DNA of 64,000 nt from assembly GCA_937925635.1 (NCBI GenBank), contig CALALX010000028.1, positions 62,001 to 126,000 on the forward strand, in the 5' to 3' direction. The DNA comes from an uncultured Caulobacter sp. GTDB taxonomy: Bacteria > Pseudomonadota > Alphaproteobacteria > Caulobacterales > Caulobacteraceae. The notes beneath the pieces are model-generated. The model was not told where the DNA came from. It ran no database searches and worked only from the letters and a program-made list of their open reading frames with translations. Of this stretch, positions 10,072 to 18,801 are shown one piece after another (the first letter of the stretch is position 1; every line of letters begins with the position of its first letter). The translations under genes were made by a program, and so were the position numbers.

Positions 10072-10112
10072 GCGCGACGGGGGCTGACAAACGTCCCCCG
10101 TCGCGCTATAAG
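10072..10112 (+). promoter_or_regulatory. Promoter of rimP-nusA-infB embedded in a 12-bp inverted repeat
   Basis: CTGACA (10084-10089) and TATAAG (10107-10112) are separated by 17 bases, a good housekeeping-sigma promoter. The 12-bp arms GCGCGACGGGGG (10072-10083) and CCCCCGTCGCGC (10095-10106) flank the -35 and fill the spacer, so the promoter lies within a perfect palindrome. The hairpin may also end the DUF1993 transcript, although no U tract follows. Confidence 0.6.
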
Positions 10113-10151
10113 CAGGCAACATCGTTTGATAGCGCTGGATGGCGCTTTCGA

Positions 10152-10182
10152 GCGGCGGTCCTCGGGCCGCCGCTTTTTGTTT
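10152..10182 (+). terminator. Terminator-like hairpin in the rimP leader
   Basis: GCGGCGG (10152-10158) pairs with CCGCCGC (10167-10173), with extra inner pairing, and is followed by TTTTTGTTT. It lies downstream of the promoter at 10084-10112 and ends about 14 bases before the rimP ATG. Premature termination in rimP leaders is known from other proteobacteria, so transcription attenuation of the rimP-nusA-infB operon is plausible here. Confidence 0.65.
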
Positions 10183-10195
10183 GGGTTCTGGACCT

Positions 10196-10729
10196 ATGCG
10201 CGCACGGACGGCGGAAGACGCCCGACTGCTCGAACTGCTGGACCCGGTGGCGGAAGCCGCCGGCTACGAGATCGTCCGCCTGCGTCTGATGGCCGGCAAG
10301 GACAGCCGCCGCCTGCAGATCATGGCCGAAACTCCGGATGGCGAGATGACGGTTGAGGGCTGCGCGATCCTGTCGCGCGCCATCTCCGAGGTGATGGACG
10401 CCGCCGATCCGATCACCGGCGAATATACGCTTGAGGTCTCAAGCCCCGGCATCGACCGGCCGCTGACCCGGTTGAAGGACTTCGAGACCTGGGAGGGCTT
10501 CGAGGCCCGTATCGAGCTCGACCGCCTGGCCGAGAACCGCAAGCGCTTTCGCGGCGAACTGGCGGGCGTGGAAGACGGCCAGGTCGGCATCAATGTCGAG
10601 GGCGAGGCCGACACCACCCTCTACATCCCGTTCGACTGGATCCTCGAGGCCAAGCTGGTTCTCAACGATCGCCTGATGAAACACGGGGCGGACGAACGCG
10701 CCGCCCGACTGCAAACCGAAGAAGAGTAG
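10196..10729 (+). CDS. rimP: Ribosome maturation factor RimP
   Basis: 30S assembly factor of 177 residues when started at ATG 10196 (MRARTAEDARLLELL). The upstream in-frame ATG 10139 would translate through the leader terminator and is unlikely. The YTLEVSSPGIDRPL signature of the N-terminal domain and a C-terminal SH3-like domain are present. It is the first gene of rimP-nusA-ylxR-infB, the conserved bacterial order. Confidence 0.95.
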   Translation: MRARTAEDARLLELLDPVAEAAGYEIVRLRLMAGKDSRRLQIMAETPDGEMTVEGCAILSRAISEVMDAADPITGEYTLEVSSPGIDRPLTRLKDFETWEGFEARIELDRLAENRKRFRGELAGVEDGQVGINVEGEADTTLYIPFDWILEAKLVLNDRLMKHGADERAARLQTEEE

Positions 10730-10738
10730 GGACCGACC

Positions 10739-12403
10739 ATGGCCACCGGCATTTCCGCCAACCGCCTCGAGCTGCTCCAGATCGCTGACGCGGTGGCCCG
10801 CGAGAAGGGCATCGAGAAGGAGATCGTGATCGCCTCCATCGAGGAAGCGATCCAGAAGGCGGCCCGCAGCCGCTACGGCGCCGAGCACGACATTCGCGTG
10901 CATATCGATCCCAAGACCGGCGAAACCTCGATCAAGCGCTATGTGACCGTGGTCGAGGACGACGCCGAGCTGGACGAGACCTCGCTGGGCAAGGTCCGAC
11001 TGGCCGACGCCCTCGCCGCCGACCGTGACGCCTATGTCGGTCAGGTCACCGAGGAAGAGCTGCCGCCCTTCGAGTTCGGCCGCGTCCAGACCCAGATGGC
11101 CCGCCAGGTCGTGACCGGGAAGGTCCGCGAAGCCGAGCGCGAGCGCCAGTTCGAGGAGTACAAGGATCGCGTCGGCGAGATCGTCAACGGCACGGTCAAG
11201 CGGGTCGAGTACGGCAACGTCATCGTCGACCTGGGCCGGGGCGAGGGCATCATGCGCCGCGACCAGTCGATCCCGCGCGAGAACTTCAATCTCGGCGACC
11301 GCATCCGCTGCTACATCTACGACGTCCGTCGCGAGACCAAGGGCCCGCAGATCATGCTCAGCCGCGCCCACGGCGGCTTCATGGCCAAGCTGTTCGCGCA
11401 GGAAGTGCCGGAAGTGTACGACGGCGTCATCGAGATCCGCGCCGTGGCCCGCGACCCGGGCAGCCGCGCGAAGATGGCGGTCGTCTCCAATGACTCCAGC
11501 ATCGACCCGGTCGGCGCCTGCGTGGGCATGCGCGGCTCGCGCGTCCAGGCGGTGGTCGCCGAGCTTCAGGGCGAGAAGATCGACATCATCCAGTGGAACC
11601 CGGACGAGGCGACCTTCATCGTCAACGCCCTGGCCCCGGCCGAGGTCTCCAAGGTCGTCATGGACGAGGAGGACGAGCGCGTCGAGGTGGTGGTGCCCGA
11701 CGAGCAGCTGTCCCTGGCCATCGGCCGTCGCGGCCAGAACGTGCGCCTCGCCAGCCAGCTGACCGGTTGGCAGATCGACATCATGACGGAGTCGCAGGAG
11801 AGCGAGCGCCGCCAGAAGCAGTTCGCCGAGACCACCGCCCTGTTCCAGGAAGCCCTGGACGTCGACGAGGTCATTGCCCAGCTGCTGGCCACCGAGGGCT
11901 TCATCTCGGTCGAGGACGTCGCCTATGTCGAGCCGCACGAGATCGCGGCCATCGAGGGCTTCGACGAGGACACCGCCGAGGAACTGCAGACCCGCGCTCG
12001 CGAGTACCTGGACAAGGAAGCCGCTGAGCAGGACGCCCGGCGCCGCGAACTTGGCGTCGAGGACGGCGTCCTGGAGATCGAGGGCGTCACCCTGCCGATC
12101 GCCGTCGCCCTGGGCGAGGGCGAAGTGAAGACCGTCGAGGATCTCGCCGGCCTGATCCCGGACGATCTTCGTGGCTGGTTCGAGACCCGCGACGGCGAGC
12201 GCGTGCGCGAACCGGGCATCCTGGAGGCCTTCAATCTGTCGCCGGACGACGCCGAGACCCTGATCATGCGCGCCCGTGTGGTGATGGGTTGGGTCGAGGC
12301 CCCGCCGGAGCCGGAATACGAGCCGGAATACGAGTCCGAGGGCCTCGACAATCCCGAGGACTACGACCTGGCCGTGGCCGAAGGCGAGGCGCGGGACGCC
12401 TAA
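10739..12403 (+). CDS. nusA: Transcription termination/antitermination protein NusA
   Basis: RNA polymerase-associated elongation factor of 554 residues. In order: an N-terminal polymerase-binding domain (about 1-125), an S1 domain (about 137-200), two KH domains with the GMRGSRVQAVVAELQGEKIDI motif, and C-terminal acidic helix-hairpin repeats. The tail is short and acidic, with a small EPEYEPEYESE repeat. Nine bases separate it from rimP. In this operon NusA usually feeds back on its own expression. Confidence 0.97.
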   Translation: MATGISANRLELLQIADAVAREKGIEKEIVIASIEEAIQKAARSRYGAEHDIRVHIDPKTGETSIKRYVTVVEDDAELDETSLGKVRLADALAADRDAYVGQVTEEELPPFEFGRVQTQMARQVVTGKVREAERERQFEEYKDRVGEIVNGTVKRVEYGNVIVDLGRGEGIMRRDQSIPRENFNLGDRIRCYIYDVRRETKGPQIMLSRAHGGFMAKLFAQEVPEVYDGVIEIRAVARDPGSRAKMAVVSNDSSIDPVGACVGMRGSRVQAVVAELQGEKIDIIQWNPDEATFIVNALAPAEVSKVVMDEEDERVEVVVPDEQLSLAIGRRGQNVRLASQLTGWQIDIMTESQESERRQKQFAETTALFQEALDVDEVIAQLLATEGFISVEDVAYVEPHEIAAIEGFDEDTAEELQTRAREYLDKEAAEQDARRRELGVEDGVLEIEGVTLPIAVALGEGEVKTVEDLAGLIPDDLRGWFETRDGERVREPGILEAFNLSPDDAETLIMRARVVMGWVEAPPEPEYEPEYESEGLDNPEDYDLAVAEGEARDA

Positions 12404-12430
12404 CGGCGTCTTGCATGAGGGCGAACCAGC

Positions 12431-13072
12431 ATGGACGCCCCTGAACCCCGCGCCCCCCGGACCCATGGGGAAGCCTCTCGCGAACGCCGGGACATTGTTT
12501 CCGGCGCGGTGATGGCCGAGGACCAGCTGATCCGGTTCGTCGCCGGACCGGACGGCGTGGTCACGCCCGATCTGGCGCGCAAGCTGCCGGGTCGGGGCCT
12601 GTGGGTCGCCGCCGACCGCGCCAGCGTCGAGACGGCCGTGAAGAAGGGCCTCTTCTCGCGCGCCGCGAAGACGAAGCTGATCGCGCCGGCCGGGCTCGCC
12701 GACCAGGTCGAGACGCTGCTGGCGCGCCGGCTGCTCGACGGCCTGGGCCTTGCGCGCCGGGGCGGGGACATTATCTCGGGCTTTGAAAAGGTCCTGGCCA
12801 GCGTCCGGGGCGGCAAGGCCGCCTGGCTTGTCGAGGCCTCCGACGGCGCCGCGGACGGCCGTCGCAAGCTCTTGTCCGCCTGCCGGACGTCGCCTTCGCC
12901 GCCACAGCTTGTCGGTGTTTTTTCCTCGGCCGAATTGGGTTTGGCCTTGGGGGGCGAGAATGTGATACACACCGCCTTCCTTGCGGGGCGAGCCTCCGGT
13001 CACTGGACGAAGGACGTCCGAAGACTGGCGGGGTTCCGTCCGCTTCTTCCCGAGGGTTGGCGCGAGGAATAG
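12431..13072 (+). CDS. YlxR-family (DUF448) RNA-binding protein with L7Ae-like C-terminal half
   Basis: The N-terminal part (about 15-85) matches the YlxR/DUF448 fold, with the QLIRFVAGPDGVVTPD and GRGLWVAADRASVETAV segments. The remaining part (about 100-190) resembles the ribosomal L7Ae/L30e-type domain found fused to YlxR in Alphaproteobacteria. The RTCxxC-type cysteine motif at the start is missing (RRDIVSGAVMAEDQLIRF). It lies between nusA and infB as usual. B. subtilis YlxR modulates RNase P; its role here is unknown. Confidence 0.85.
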   Translation: MDAPEPRAPRTHGEASRERRDIVSGAVMAEDQLIRFVAGPDGVVTPDLARKLPGRGLWVAADRASVETAVKKGLFSRAAKTKLIAPAGLADQVETLLARRLLDGLGLARRGGDIISGFEKVLASVRGGKAAWLVEASDGAADGRRKLLSACRTSPSPPQLVGVFSSAELGLALGGENVIHTAFLAGRASGHWTKDVRRLAGFRPLLPEGWREE

Positions 13073-13162
13073 AAGGGCCGGGCGGTTCGCGCCGCGGTCC
13101 CTTCCGGGTTTGAACGAGACGTTATGAGCCGGATCCGCCGGCTGTGAGTTTAAGCGAGACGC

Positions 13163-16100
13163 ATGAGCGACGAGAACGACAACGGCCGGCAGAATCCCTC
13201 CAGGCCTTCCCTCACCCTGAAGCCCCGCGCGGGCTCGGTGAGCGCCGGCGTGGTCAAGCAGAGCTTCAGCCACGGCCGGTCGAAGACGGTGGTGGTCGAG
13301 ACCAAGCGCGTGCGGACGCATGTCCCGGGCGGCTCGACGAACCTTGCCGGCCCCTCCGCCGCCGAGAAGCGCACGACCTACGATCCGCGCGCCGCCGCGC
13401 CGCGCCCGGCCGGCCCCGCGCCGACCGATCCGTCCGGCAACCTGTCGGCCGAGGAAATGCGCAACCGCCAGCGCGCCATCGACGCCGCCCGCGAGGCCCA
13501 GGAGCGCCAGGCCGCCCAGGCCCGCGCCCGCGCCGAGGAGGAAGCGCGCCGACTGGCCGCCGAGCAGGCCGCCCGCGCCCCGGCCGCCGAAGCCGCCCGC
13601 CCGGCGCCTGCGCCGACCGCGCCCGCGCCCGCGCCGAGCCAACCGGCCGCCGCTCCGACGCCGACGCCCGCCCCGCAGGCGGCAGCCCCGGCCGCGACCC
13701 CCGCCGCGCCGGCTCCGACACCGGCGCCCGCCGCCGCCAGTCCGAACCAGACCCGCACCTACGAGCCGTCGCGCGAACGCCGCGACGATCGTCCGAGCAC
13801 CACGACCTACCGTCCCGACCGTCCGGCCGGGAACACCTACGGCCAGCGCACGCCTCGCGAAGGCGCCGGCAACGTCTATGGCCAGCGCGCGCCGCGTCCT
13901 GAGGGCGATCGTCCCCGGGGCGACCGGCCGCAAGGCGACCGTCCCGGCTACCAGGGCGCCCGTCCGCCGCGCGACGGCGACCGTCCGCGTGGCGACCGCC
14001 CCGGCGGCGCCGGCGGCGAGACCGTCCGTTATTCGGCCCTGGCCCCGCGTCCGGCGCCGCGCACAGGCGACCGCCCCGGCGGTCCGCGTCCGCCGCGTCC
14101 CGGCGGCGCCAACCAGCCGCCGGCCACGCCCGAGATCCAGCGCGCGACCCGTTCGGCGCCGCGTCCGGGCGGAGCTCTGATCGACCGCCGTCCCGACGAG
14201 GACGATGATCGCCGCAAGGGCGCCGCGCCGGGCAAGGCCGTCTCGCGCACCAAGGGCGAGCCCAAGCGCCGCGAAGGCCGCCTGACCATCCAGGTGCTGG
14301 CCGGCGACGACGAGGGCGCCGCCGAGCGCATGCGCTCGCTGGCCTCGGTGCGCCGGGCCCGCGAACGCGAGAAGGAAAAGCGCCGTGGCGGCGCCGAGCA
14401 GGCCCGTATCGCCCGCGAGGTCGTCATTCCGGACGTCATCACCGTGCAGGAGCTGTCCAACCGGATGGCCGTGCGCGGCGTCGACATCATCAAGTTCCTG
14501 ATGCGTCAGGGCGTGATGCTGAAGATCAACGACGTCATCGACAACGACACCGCCGAACTGGTGGCCACCGAATTCGGCCATACTGTCCGTCGCGTGTCCG
14601 ACGCCGACGTCGAAGAGGGCTTCCTGGCCGCCGACGAGGCGGATGATAACCTGGAACCCCGCCCGCCGGTCGTGACCATCATGGGGCACGTCGACCACGG
14701 CAAGACCTCGCTGCTGGACGCCCTGCGCTCCACCGACGTGGTCCGTGGCGAAGCCGGCGGCATCACCCAGCACATCGGCGCCTACCAGATCCGTCTGGAA
14801 AGCGGCGACCGCGTCACCTTCCTCGACACCCCGGGCCACGCGGCGTTCAGCGCCATGCGCGCCCGCGGCGCCAACATCACCGACATCGTGGTGCTGGTCG
14901 TGGCGGCCGACGACGGCGTCAAGCCGCAGACGGCCGAAGCCATCCAGCACGCCAAGGCGGCGGGCGTTCCGATCATCGTGGCGATCAACAAGATCGACAA
15001 GCCGGGCGCCGACTCGACCAAGGTCATCAACGAGCTGCTCCAGTACGAGCTGGTGGCCGAGAACCTGGGCGGCGACGTCCAGACCGTCGAGGTCTCCGCC
15101 AAGGAGAAGATCGGTCTCGATGAGCTGATCGAGCGCATCCTGCTGCAGGCCGAACTGCTCGACCTCAAGGCCAACCCGGACCGCACGGCTGAGGGCGTGG
15201 TCATCGAGGCCAAGCTGGACAAGGGCCGCGGCCCGGTCGCCACGGTGCTGGTCAAGCGCGGCACTCTCAAGCGCGGCGACATCGTCGTGGCCGGGGCCCA
15301 GTTCGGCCGCGTCCGCGCCCTGCTCAACGAGCGCGACGAGCAGCTGACCGAAGCCGGTCCCTCGACGCCGGTCGAGATCCTCGGCCTCGACGGCGCGCCC
15401 TCGCCGGGCGACGCCTTCGCCGTGGTCGAGAACGACGCCCGCGCCCGTGAGCTGACCGACTACCGCCAGCGCCTCAAGCGCGACAAGGCGGCCGTGGGCG
15501 GCGCCGCCGCCGGCGTGTCGCTGACCGACATGATGGCCAAGCTCTCGGCCAAGAAGGTCAGCGAGCTGCCGCTGGTCATCAAGGGCGACGTGCAGGGTTC
15601 GGTCGAGGCCATCGTCGGCTCGCTGGACAAGCTGGCCACCGACGAGGTCCGCGCGCGGATCATCCTGTCGGGCGCCGGCGCGATCAGCGAGAGCGATGTC
15701 CAGTTGGCTAAGGGCGCCGGCGCGCCGATCATCGGCTTCAACGTCCGCGCCTCGGCGCAGGCGCGGGCCATGGCCGAGCGTGAAGGCGTCGAAATTCGCT
15801 ACTATTCGATCATTTACGACCTGATCGACGACATCAAAGGCGTGCTCTCGGGCATGCTGGCGCCGATCCAGCGCGAAACCTTCCTCGGCAACGCCGAAGT
15901 CCTGCAGGTCTTCGACATCTCCAAGGTCGGCAAGATCGCCGGTTCGCGCGTCACCGAGGGCGTGGTCCGCAAGGGCGCCAAGGTCCGGATCGTCCGCGAC
16001 GGCGTCGTGGTCCTGGAACTGGGCACCCTGCAGACGCTCAAGCGCTTCAAGGACGAGGTCAACGAGGTCAACGCCGGCCAGGAATGCGGCATGCACTTCG

Positions 16101-16174
16101 CCGGCTTCCAGGACATCCGCGAGGGCGACACGATCGAGTGCTTCACCGTCGAGGAAGTGAAGCGCAGCCTCTAG
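13163..16174 (+). CDS. infB: Translation initiation factor IF-2
   Basis: GTPase that brings fMet-tRNA to the 30S subunit. At 1003 residues it is long because of an N-terminal region (about 60-370) rich in Pro, Ala, Arg and Gly, with repeated GDRPxGDRP-type units. The G domain is complete: GHVDHGKTS (G1), GGITQHIG (G2), DTPGH (G3), NKID (G4). Domains II, III and the tRNA-binding C domain follow. The ATG start is preceded by AAGCGAGACGC. Confidence 0.97.
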   Translation: MSDENDNGRQNPSRPSLTLKPRAGSVSAGVVKQSFSHGRSKTVVVETKRVRTHVPGGSTNLAGPSAAEKRTTYDPRAAAPRPAGPAPTDPSGNLSAEEMRNRQRAIDAAREAQERQAAQARARAEEEARRLAAEQAARAPAAEAARPAPAPTAPAPAPSQPAAAPTPTPAPQAAAPAATPAAPAPTPAPAAASPNQTRTYEPSRERRDDRPSTTTYRPDRPAGNTYGQRTPREGAGNVYGQRAPRPEGDRPRGDRPQGDRPGYQGARPPRDGDRPRGDRPGGAGGETVRYSALAPRPAPRTGDRPGGPRPPRPGGANQPPATPEIQRATRSAPRPGGALIDRRPDEDDDRRKGAAPGKAVSRTKGEPKRREGRLTIQVLAGDDEGAAERMRSLASVRRAREREKEKRRGGAEQARIAREVVIPDVITVQELSNRMAVRGVDIIKFLMRQGVMLKINDVIDNDTAELVATEFGHTVRRVSDADVEEGFLAADEADDNLEPRPPVVTIMGHVDHGKTSLLDALRSTDVVRGEAGGITQHIGAYQIRLESGDRVTFLDTPGHAAFSAMRARGANITDIVVLVVAADDGVKPQTAEAIQHAKAAGVPIIVAINKIDKPGADSTKVINELLQYELVAENLGGDVQTVEVSAKEKIGLDELIERILLQAELLDLKANPDRTAEGVVIEAKLDKGRGPVATVLVKRGTLKRGDIVVAGAQFGRVRALLNERDEQLTEAGPSTPVEILGLDGAPSPGDAFAVVENDARARELTDYRQRLKRDKAAVGGAAAGVSLTDMMAKLSAKKVSELPLVIKGDVQGSVEAIVGSLDKLATDEVRARIILSGAGAISESDVQLAKGAGAPIIGFNVRASAQARAMAEREGVEIRYYSIIYDLIDDIKGVLSGMLAPIQRETFLGNAEVLQVFDISKVGKIAGSRVTEGVVRKGAKVRIVRDGVVVLELGTLQTLKRFKDEVNEVNAGQECGMHFAGFQDIREGDTIECFTVEEVKRSL

Positions 16175-16199
16175 GCGGCGGTTCACATCAGACCTTGCG

Positions 16200-16230
16200 A
16201 AGGGCGCGGAGAGCGATCTCCGCGCCCTTT
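16200..16230 (+). terminator. Terminator of the rimP-infB operon
   Basis: GGGCGCGGAGA and TCTCCGCGCCC form an 11-bp perfect stem with a GCGA tetraloop, followed by TTT. It starts 26 bases after the infB stop. Confidence 0.8.
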
Positions 16231-16301
16231 CCACGTTAACCCCTTCCCCCTTGAGAAAAGGCGCGTTCGGAGCGATCCTGCGGCACGGCCTGGAGGGCTC
16301 C

Positions 16302-16679
16302 GTGAACGCTCGTCTCATCGTCTCGTTGCTCGCCCTGGGCCTGCTGTCGGCCTGCGCCACGGCGCCAGGACCGGCGCGGCTGGCCTGCGACCGGTCAGTG
16401 ACGGTGACGACCCAGGGAACCGCCCTCGCCCTGCGCGCCCCGCCTCGGAGCGGCCTGCAGAAGGCGTCCTTCGTCGAAGCCGGCGGCGGCGCGGTGCTGT
16501 CCTGCCGTCCGTCCGACGGAAAGCTGAAGCGCTGCGTGGTGCTGTTCGAGGACGCGCCGGGCTACGGCAAGGCCGCCCTCGGTTACGCCGGGCGCGTGAT
16601 CTATCCGACCGAAGAGGATTCGAGGACCGTCGAGGTCCGGGTCCGGTTCAGCCCGGCCGCCGCCACCCGTTGCGGCTGA
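16302..16679 (+). CDS. Putative lipoprotein of unknown function
   Basis: About 125 residues starting at GTG 16302, which has GGAGG 5 bases upstream. A lipoprotein signal peptide ends in the lipobox LLSAC, so the mature protein should be lipidated at Cys. The mature part has a SCRPSDGKLKRCVVLFE stretch with two cysteines, an all-beta look, and a YPTEEDSRTVEVRVRF strand near the end. I do not recognise a named family. The longer TTG start at 16251 is less likely. Confidence 0.7.
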   Translation: MNARLIVSLLALGLLSACATAPGPARLACDRSVTVTTQGTALALRAPPRSGLQKASFVEAGGGAVLSCRPSDGKLKRCVVLFEDAPGYGKAALGYAGRVIYPTEEDSRTVEVRVRFSPAAATRCG

Positions 16680-16727
16680 GCCCTGTTCGCCCCATTTCCG
16701 CCCCGAGCGGACGCGAATGAGACCGAC

Positions 16728-17252
16728 ATGATGCGCCGGATCGCCACCATCGTGCTGCTCGGCCTGGCCCTGGCCGGCTGCGCCACCACATCGCGCTACG
16801 ATGCGGCGGGGGACGTGCATGCGCTCCTGGTCGCCATCCGCGACAACGACCGCGCCGCGTTCGACCGCTACGTCGACCGCCGCGCGCTGAAGGCCAATCT
16901 GGAAGGCCGCCTGATGCGCGAGATGAACCGGCGCGAGATGGACGACGGCGCCCGCGCGCTCGCCGCCCTGGTCGCGCCCGGCCTGGCCGACGTCGCCGTG
17001 GACGGCTTGGTCCGGCCCGAGACCTTCCGCGCCGCCGCCAGCTACTATGGCTACACCCCCGACCAGCCGCTGCCGGGCCGCCTGGCCATCGGCGGGGCTT
17101 TGAAATACCAGCCCGACGGCTCGGTCTGCGCCACCAAAAAGAAGGACGGTCCCTGCCTGCTGGTGTTCACCAACATCGACGGGACCTGGAAGCTGTCCGG
17201 ATTCGAGGGCGATCTGGCCGACCTGCGCGGCAAGCCCAGGAAGGCGAAGTAG
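16728..17252 (+). CDS. DUF2939 domain-containing lipoprotein
   Basis: A 174-residue protein with lipoprotein signal peptide and lipobox ALAGC at about residues 13-17. The mature part has the DUF2939 look: DAAGDVHALLVAIRDNDRAAFDRYVD, a helix with paired Arg/Glu, then KYQPDGSVC and LLVFTNIDGTWKLSGFEGDL. Envelope-located, function unknown. It lies 8 bases before the next secreted protein. Confidence 0.75.
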   Translation: MMRRIATIVLLGLALAGCATTSRYDAAGDVHALLVAIRDNDRAAFDRYVDRRALKANLEGRLMREMNRREMDDGARALAALVAPGLADVAVDGLVRPETFRAAASYYGYTPDQPLPGRLAIGGALKYQPDGSVCATKKKDGPCLLVFTNIDGTWKLSGFEGDLADLRGKPRKAK

Positions 17253-17259
17253 CCTGCCC

Positions 17260-17838
17260 ATGCCCGCCGTCGCTTGCGCCCGTCGCCTCGCACCCGTCAT
17301 CGTCAGCCTGGTCGCCCTTTCCGCCGCCGCCCCGGCCCTGGCGGCCGCCAAGCGGATGGTGACCTACGACTCCGCCTCGCCCGAGGCCCGGCGGCTGACC
17401 GGCGCCGGCCTGACCTTCGTGTTCACCAAGACGCTCCTGCGCCAGCGGGTGCTGGCGGTGCGGGCGACGGCCGTGCCGGTCGGGGTCGTGCCGGAGCCGC
17501 TCCGCGATGGCGAGGTGGTGCGCGTCCTGGACGGCCTGATGGGCGAGGACGCCGGGACGGGGACGCTCTACGAGATCGCCGCCGACAAGGCCGAGGGCAA
17601 GATCATGGTCCAGGCCTTCTGCCCGGGGTCGACCCGCGGATGGCTGTCGATCAGCCCCATCGCCCACGGCCGGGACCTGCGCGTCCACGCCTTCGGCGCC
17701 GACGCGGCGGGGGCGGCGAAGCTGTGCGCGGTCATGGACTTCACCTGGCGCGGCGAATGGCGGATGCCCAATCCCAACAGCGCCGATGTCACCGCTCGCG
17801 TGATGCGCCCGGACTACATCAAGACGCCAGGAAGCTGA
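17260..17838 (+). CDS. Hypothetical secreted protein
   Basis: 192 residues with a classical signal peptide cleaved about residue 28 (APALAAAKR). The mature part has two cysteines (AFCPGSTRG and AKLCAVMDF), possibly disulphide-linked, and no motif I recognise. It starts 8 bases after the DUF2939 lipoprotein and is probably co-transcribed. Codon use resembles the neighbours, so it looks like a real gene. Confidence 0.65.
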   Translation: MPAVACARRLAPVIVSLVALSAAAPALAAAKRMVTYDSASPEARRLTGAGLTFVFTKTLLRQRVLAVRATAVPVGVVPEPLRDGEVVRVLDGLMGEDAGTGTLYEIAADKAEGKIMVQAFCPGSTRGWLSISPIAHGRDLRVHAFGADAAGAAKLCAVMDFTWRGEWRMPNPNSADVTARVMRPDYIKTPGS

Positions 17839-17844
17839 CGGCCA

Positions 17845-17934
17845 GGGATATGTTCCGGCGAAGCCGGTACGTGTCCCCGAAAATCGTTGCGGTGACACGG
17901 ACGCTTCGCGAACATGTCCCGAGGGGGGACACAT
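17845..17934. repeat. Paired-hairpin repeat, GGGGACA/TGTCCCC family, copy 2 (degenerate)
   Basis: A first hairpin at 17845-17878 has inner arms CCGGC/GCCGG around GAA and ends in GTGTCCCC. A second, decayed one at 17892-17920 has ACACGGACGC/GCGAACATGT arms and ends in TGTCCC. A third GGGGGGACAC box directly precedes the ATG of the next gene and supplies its purine-rich ribosome binding site. Confidence 0.7.
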
Positions 17935-18721
17935 GGCCGACATCGACGTCCTGAAGGACTACGACCGCTTCGAGTTCACCGCCGGACCGTGGACGCGGAC
18001 AGTGTTCAAGCGCGGAACCGGGCCGGCCGTGGTGATCATGCATGAGATCCCGGGCCTGCATCCGCTGGTCGTGCGCTACGCCGACGGCGTCGCCGCGGCG
18101 GGGTTCACCGTCTATCTGCCCAGCCTGTTCGGTTCGCCGGGCAAGCCGGTCAGCAATGGCTACGCGCTCGGCCAGATGGTCATGAACATCTGCGTCCGGC
18201 GCGAGTTCAACGTCTGGGCCAACGGCCGGTCCTCGCCGATCGTGGACTGGCTGCGCGCCCTGGCCCGCAAGGCGCACGCCGACTGCGGCGGGCCCGGCGT
18301 GGGGGCGCTGGGCATGTGCTTCACCGGCGGCTTCGCCCTGGCGATGATGACCGAGCCGTCCGTGGTGGCGCCGGTGCTGAGCCAGCCGTCGATGCCGATC
18401 GGCAAGGGTCGGGAGCGCGCCATCGACTGTTCGGCCGCCGAGTTTTCCTGCGTGAAGAAGCGCCTGACGGAGGAGGATCTCAGCGTCCTGGGCCTGGCCT
18501 TCCACGGCGACCGCTTCGTGCCGCCGGGCCGGTTCGAGATGCTGAAGGAGGAGCTCGGCGACCGCTTCGAGGCCTGGCAGCTGAAGCCCGAGGACGGCCA
18601 GCCGGGCACGGGCGTCCCCAGCCACTCGGTCCTGACCATCCACCTGGCGGGCAGCGGCCCCACCCGCGAGGCCGAGGCGCGGACGATCAGCTTCTTCGAG
18701 CAGAGGCTGAAGGACTCCTGA
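17933..18721 (+). CDS. Dienelactone hydrolase family protein
   Basis: Alpha/beta hydrolase of 262 residues. The cysteine nucleophile sits in the elbow GMCFTGG (about residue 125). The N-terminal VVIMHEIPGLHP segment matches the oxyanion region of dienelactone hydrolases. The usual acid and histidine are likely in LGLAFHGDRF and the VPSHSVLTIH region. Substrate unknown. The start codon lies directly against a palindromic repeat whose GGGGGG box supplies the ribosome binding site. Confidence 0.85.
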   Translation: MADIDVLKDYDRFEFTAGPWTRTVFKRGTGPAVVIMHEIPGLHPLVVRYADGVAAAGFTVYLPSLFGSPGKPVSNGYALGQMVMNICVRREFNVWANGRSSPIVDWLRALARKAHADCGGPGVGALGMCFTGGFALAMMTEPSVVAPVLSQPSMPIGKGRERAIDCSAAEFSCVKKRLTEEDLSVLGLAFHGDRFVPPGRFEMLKEELGDRFEAWQLKPEDGQPGTGVPSHSVLTIHLAGSGPTREAEARTISFFEQRLKDS

Positions 18722-18724
18722 ACC

Positions 18725-18801
18725 GGGGACATGTACCGCCTTCGGTACGTGTCCCCAGCGGCTTCTAAGCGGCGGGGGACACACACTGAAGTTCATGTCC
18801 C
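18725..18801. repeat. Paired-hairpin repeat, GGGGACA/TGTCCCC family, copy 3
   Basis: Hairpin 1 (18725-18756) has inner arms TGTACCG/CGGTACG between GGGGACA and TGTCCCC. Hairpin 2 (18775-18801) runs from GGGGACACAC to CATGTCCC. The linker contains GGCTTCTAAGC. The element fills the gap between two convergent genes, 3 bases after one stop and directly against the other. Confidence 0.85.

Noticed and set aside
10439..16360. A 1973-codon open frame on the minus strand opposite nusA-infB
   Set aside because: It is antisense to clear nusA, ylxR and infB genes and has the His/Asp/Arg/Leu bias of a shadow frame in GC-rich DNA.
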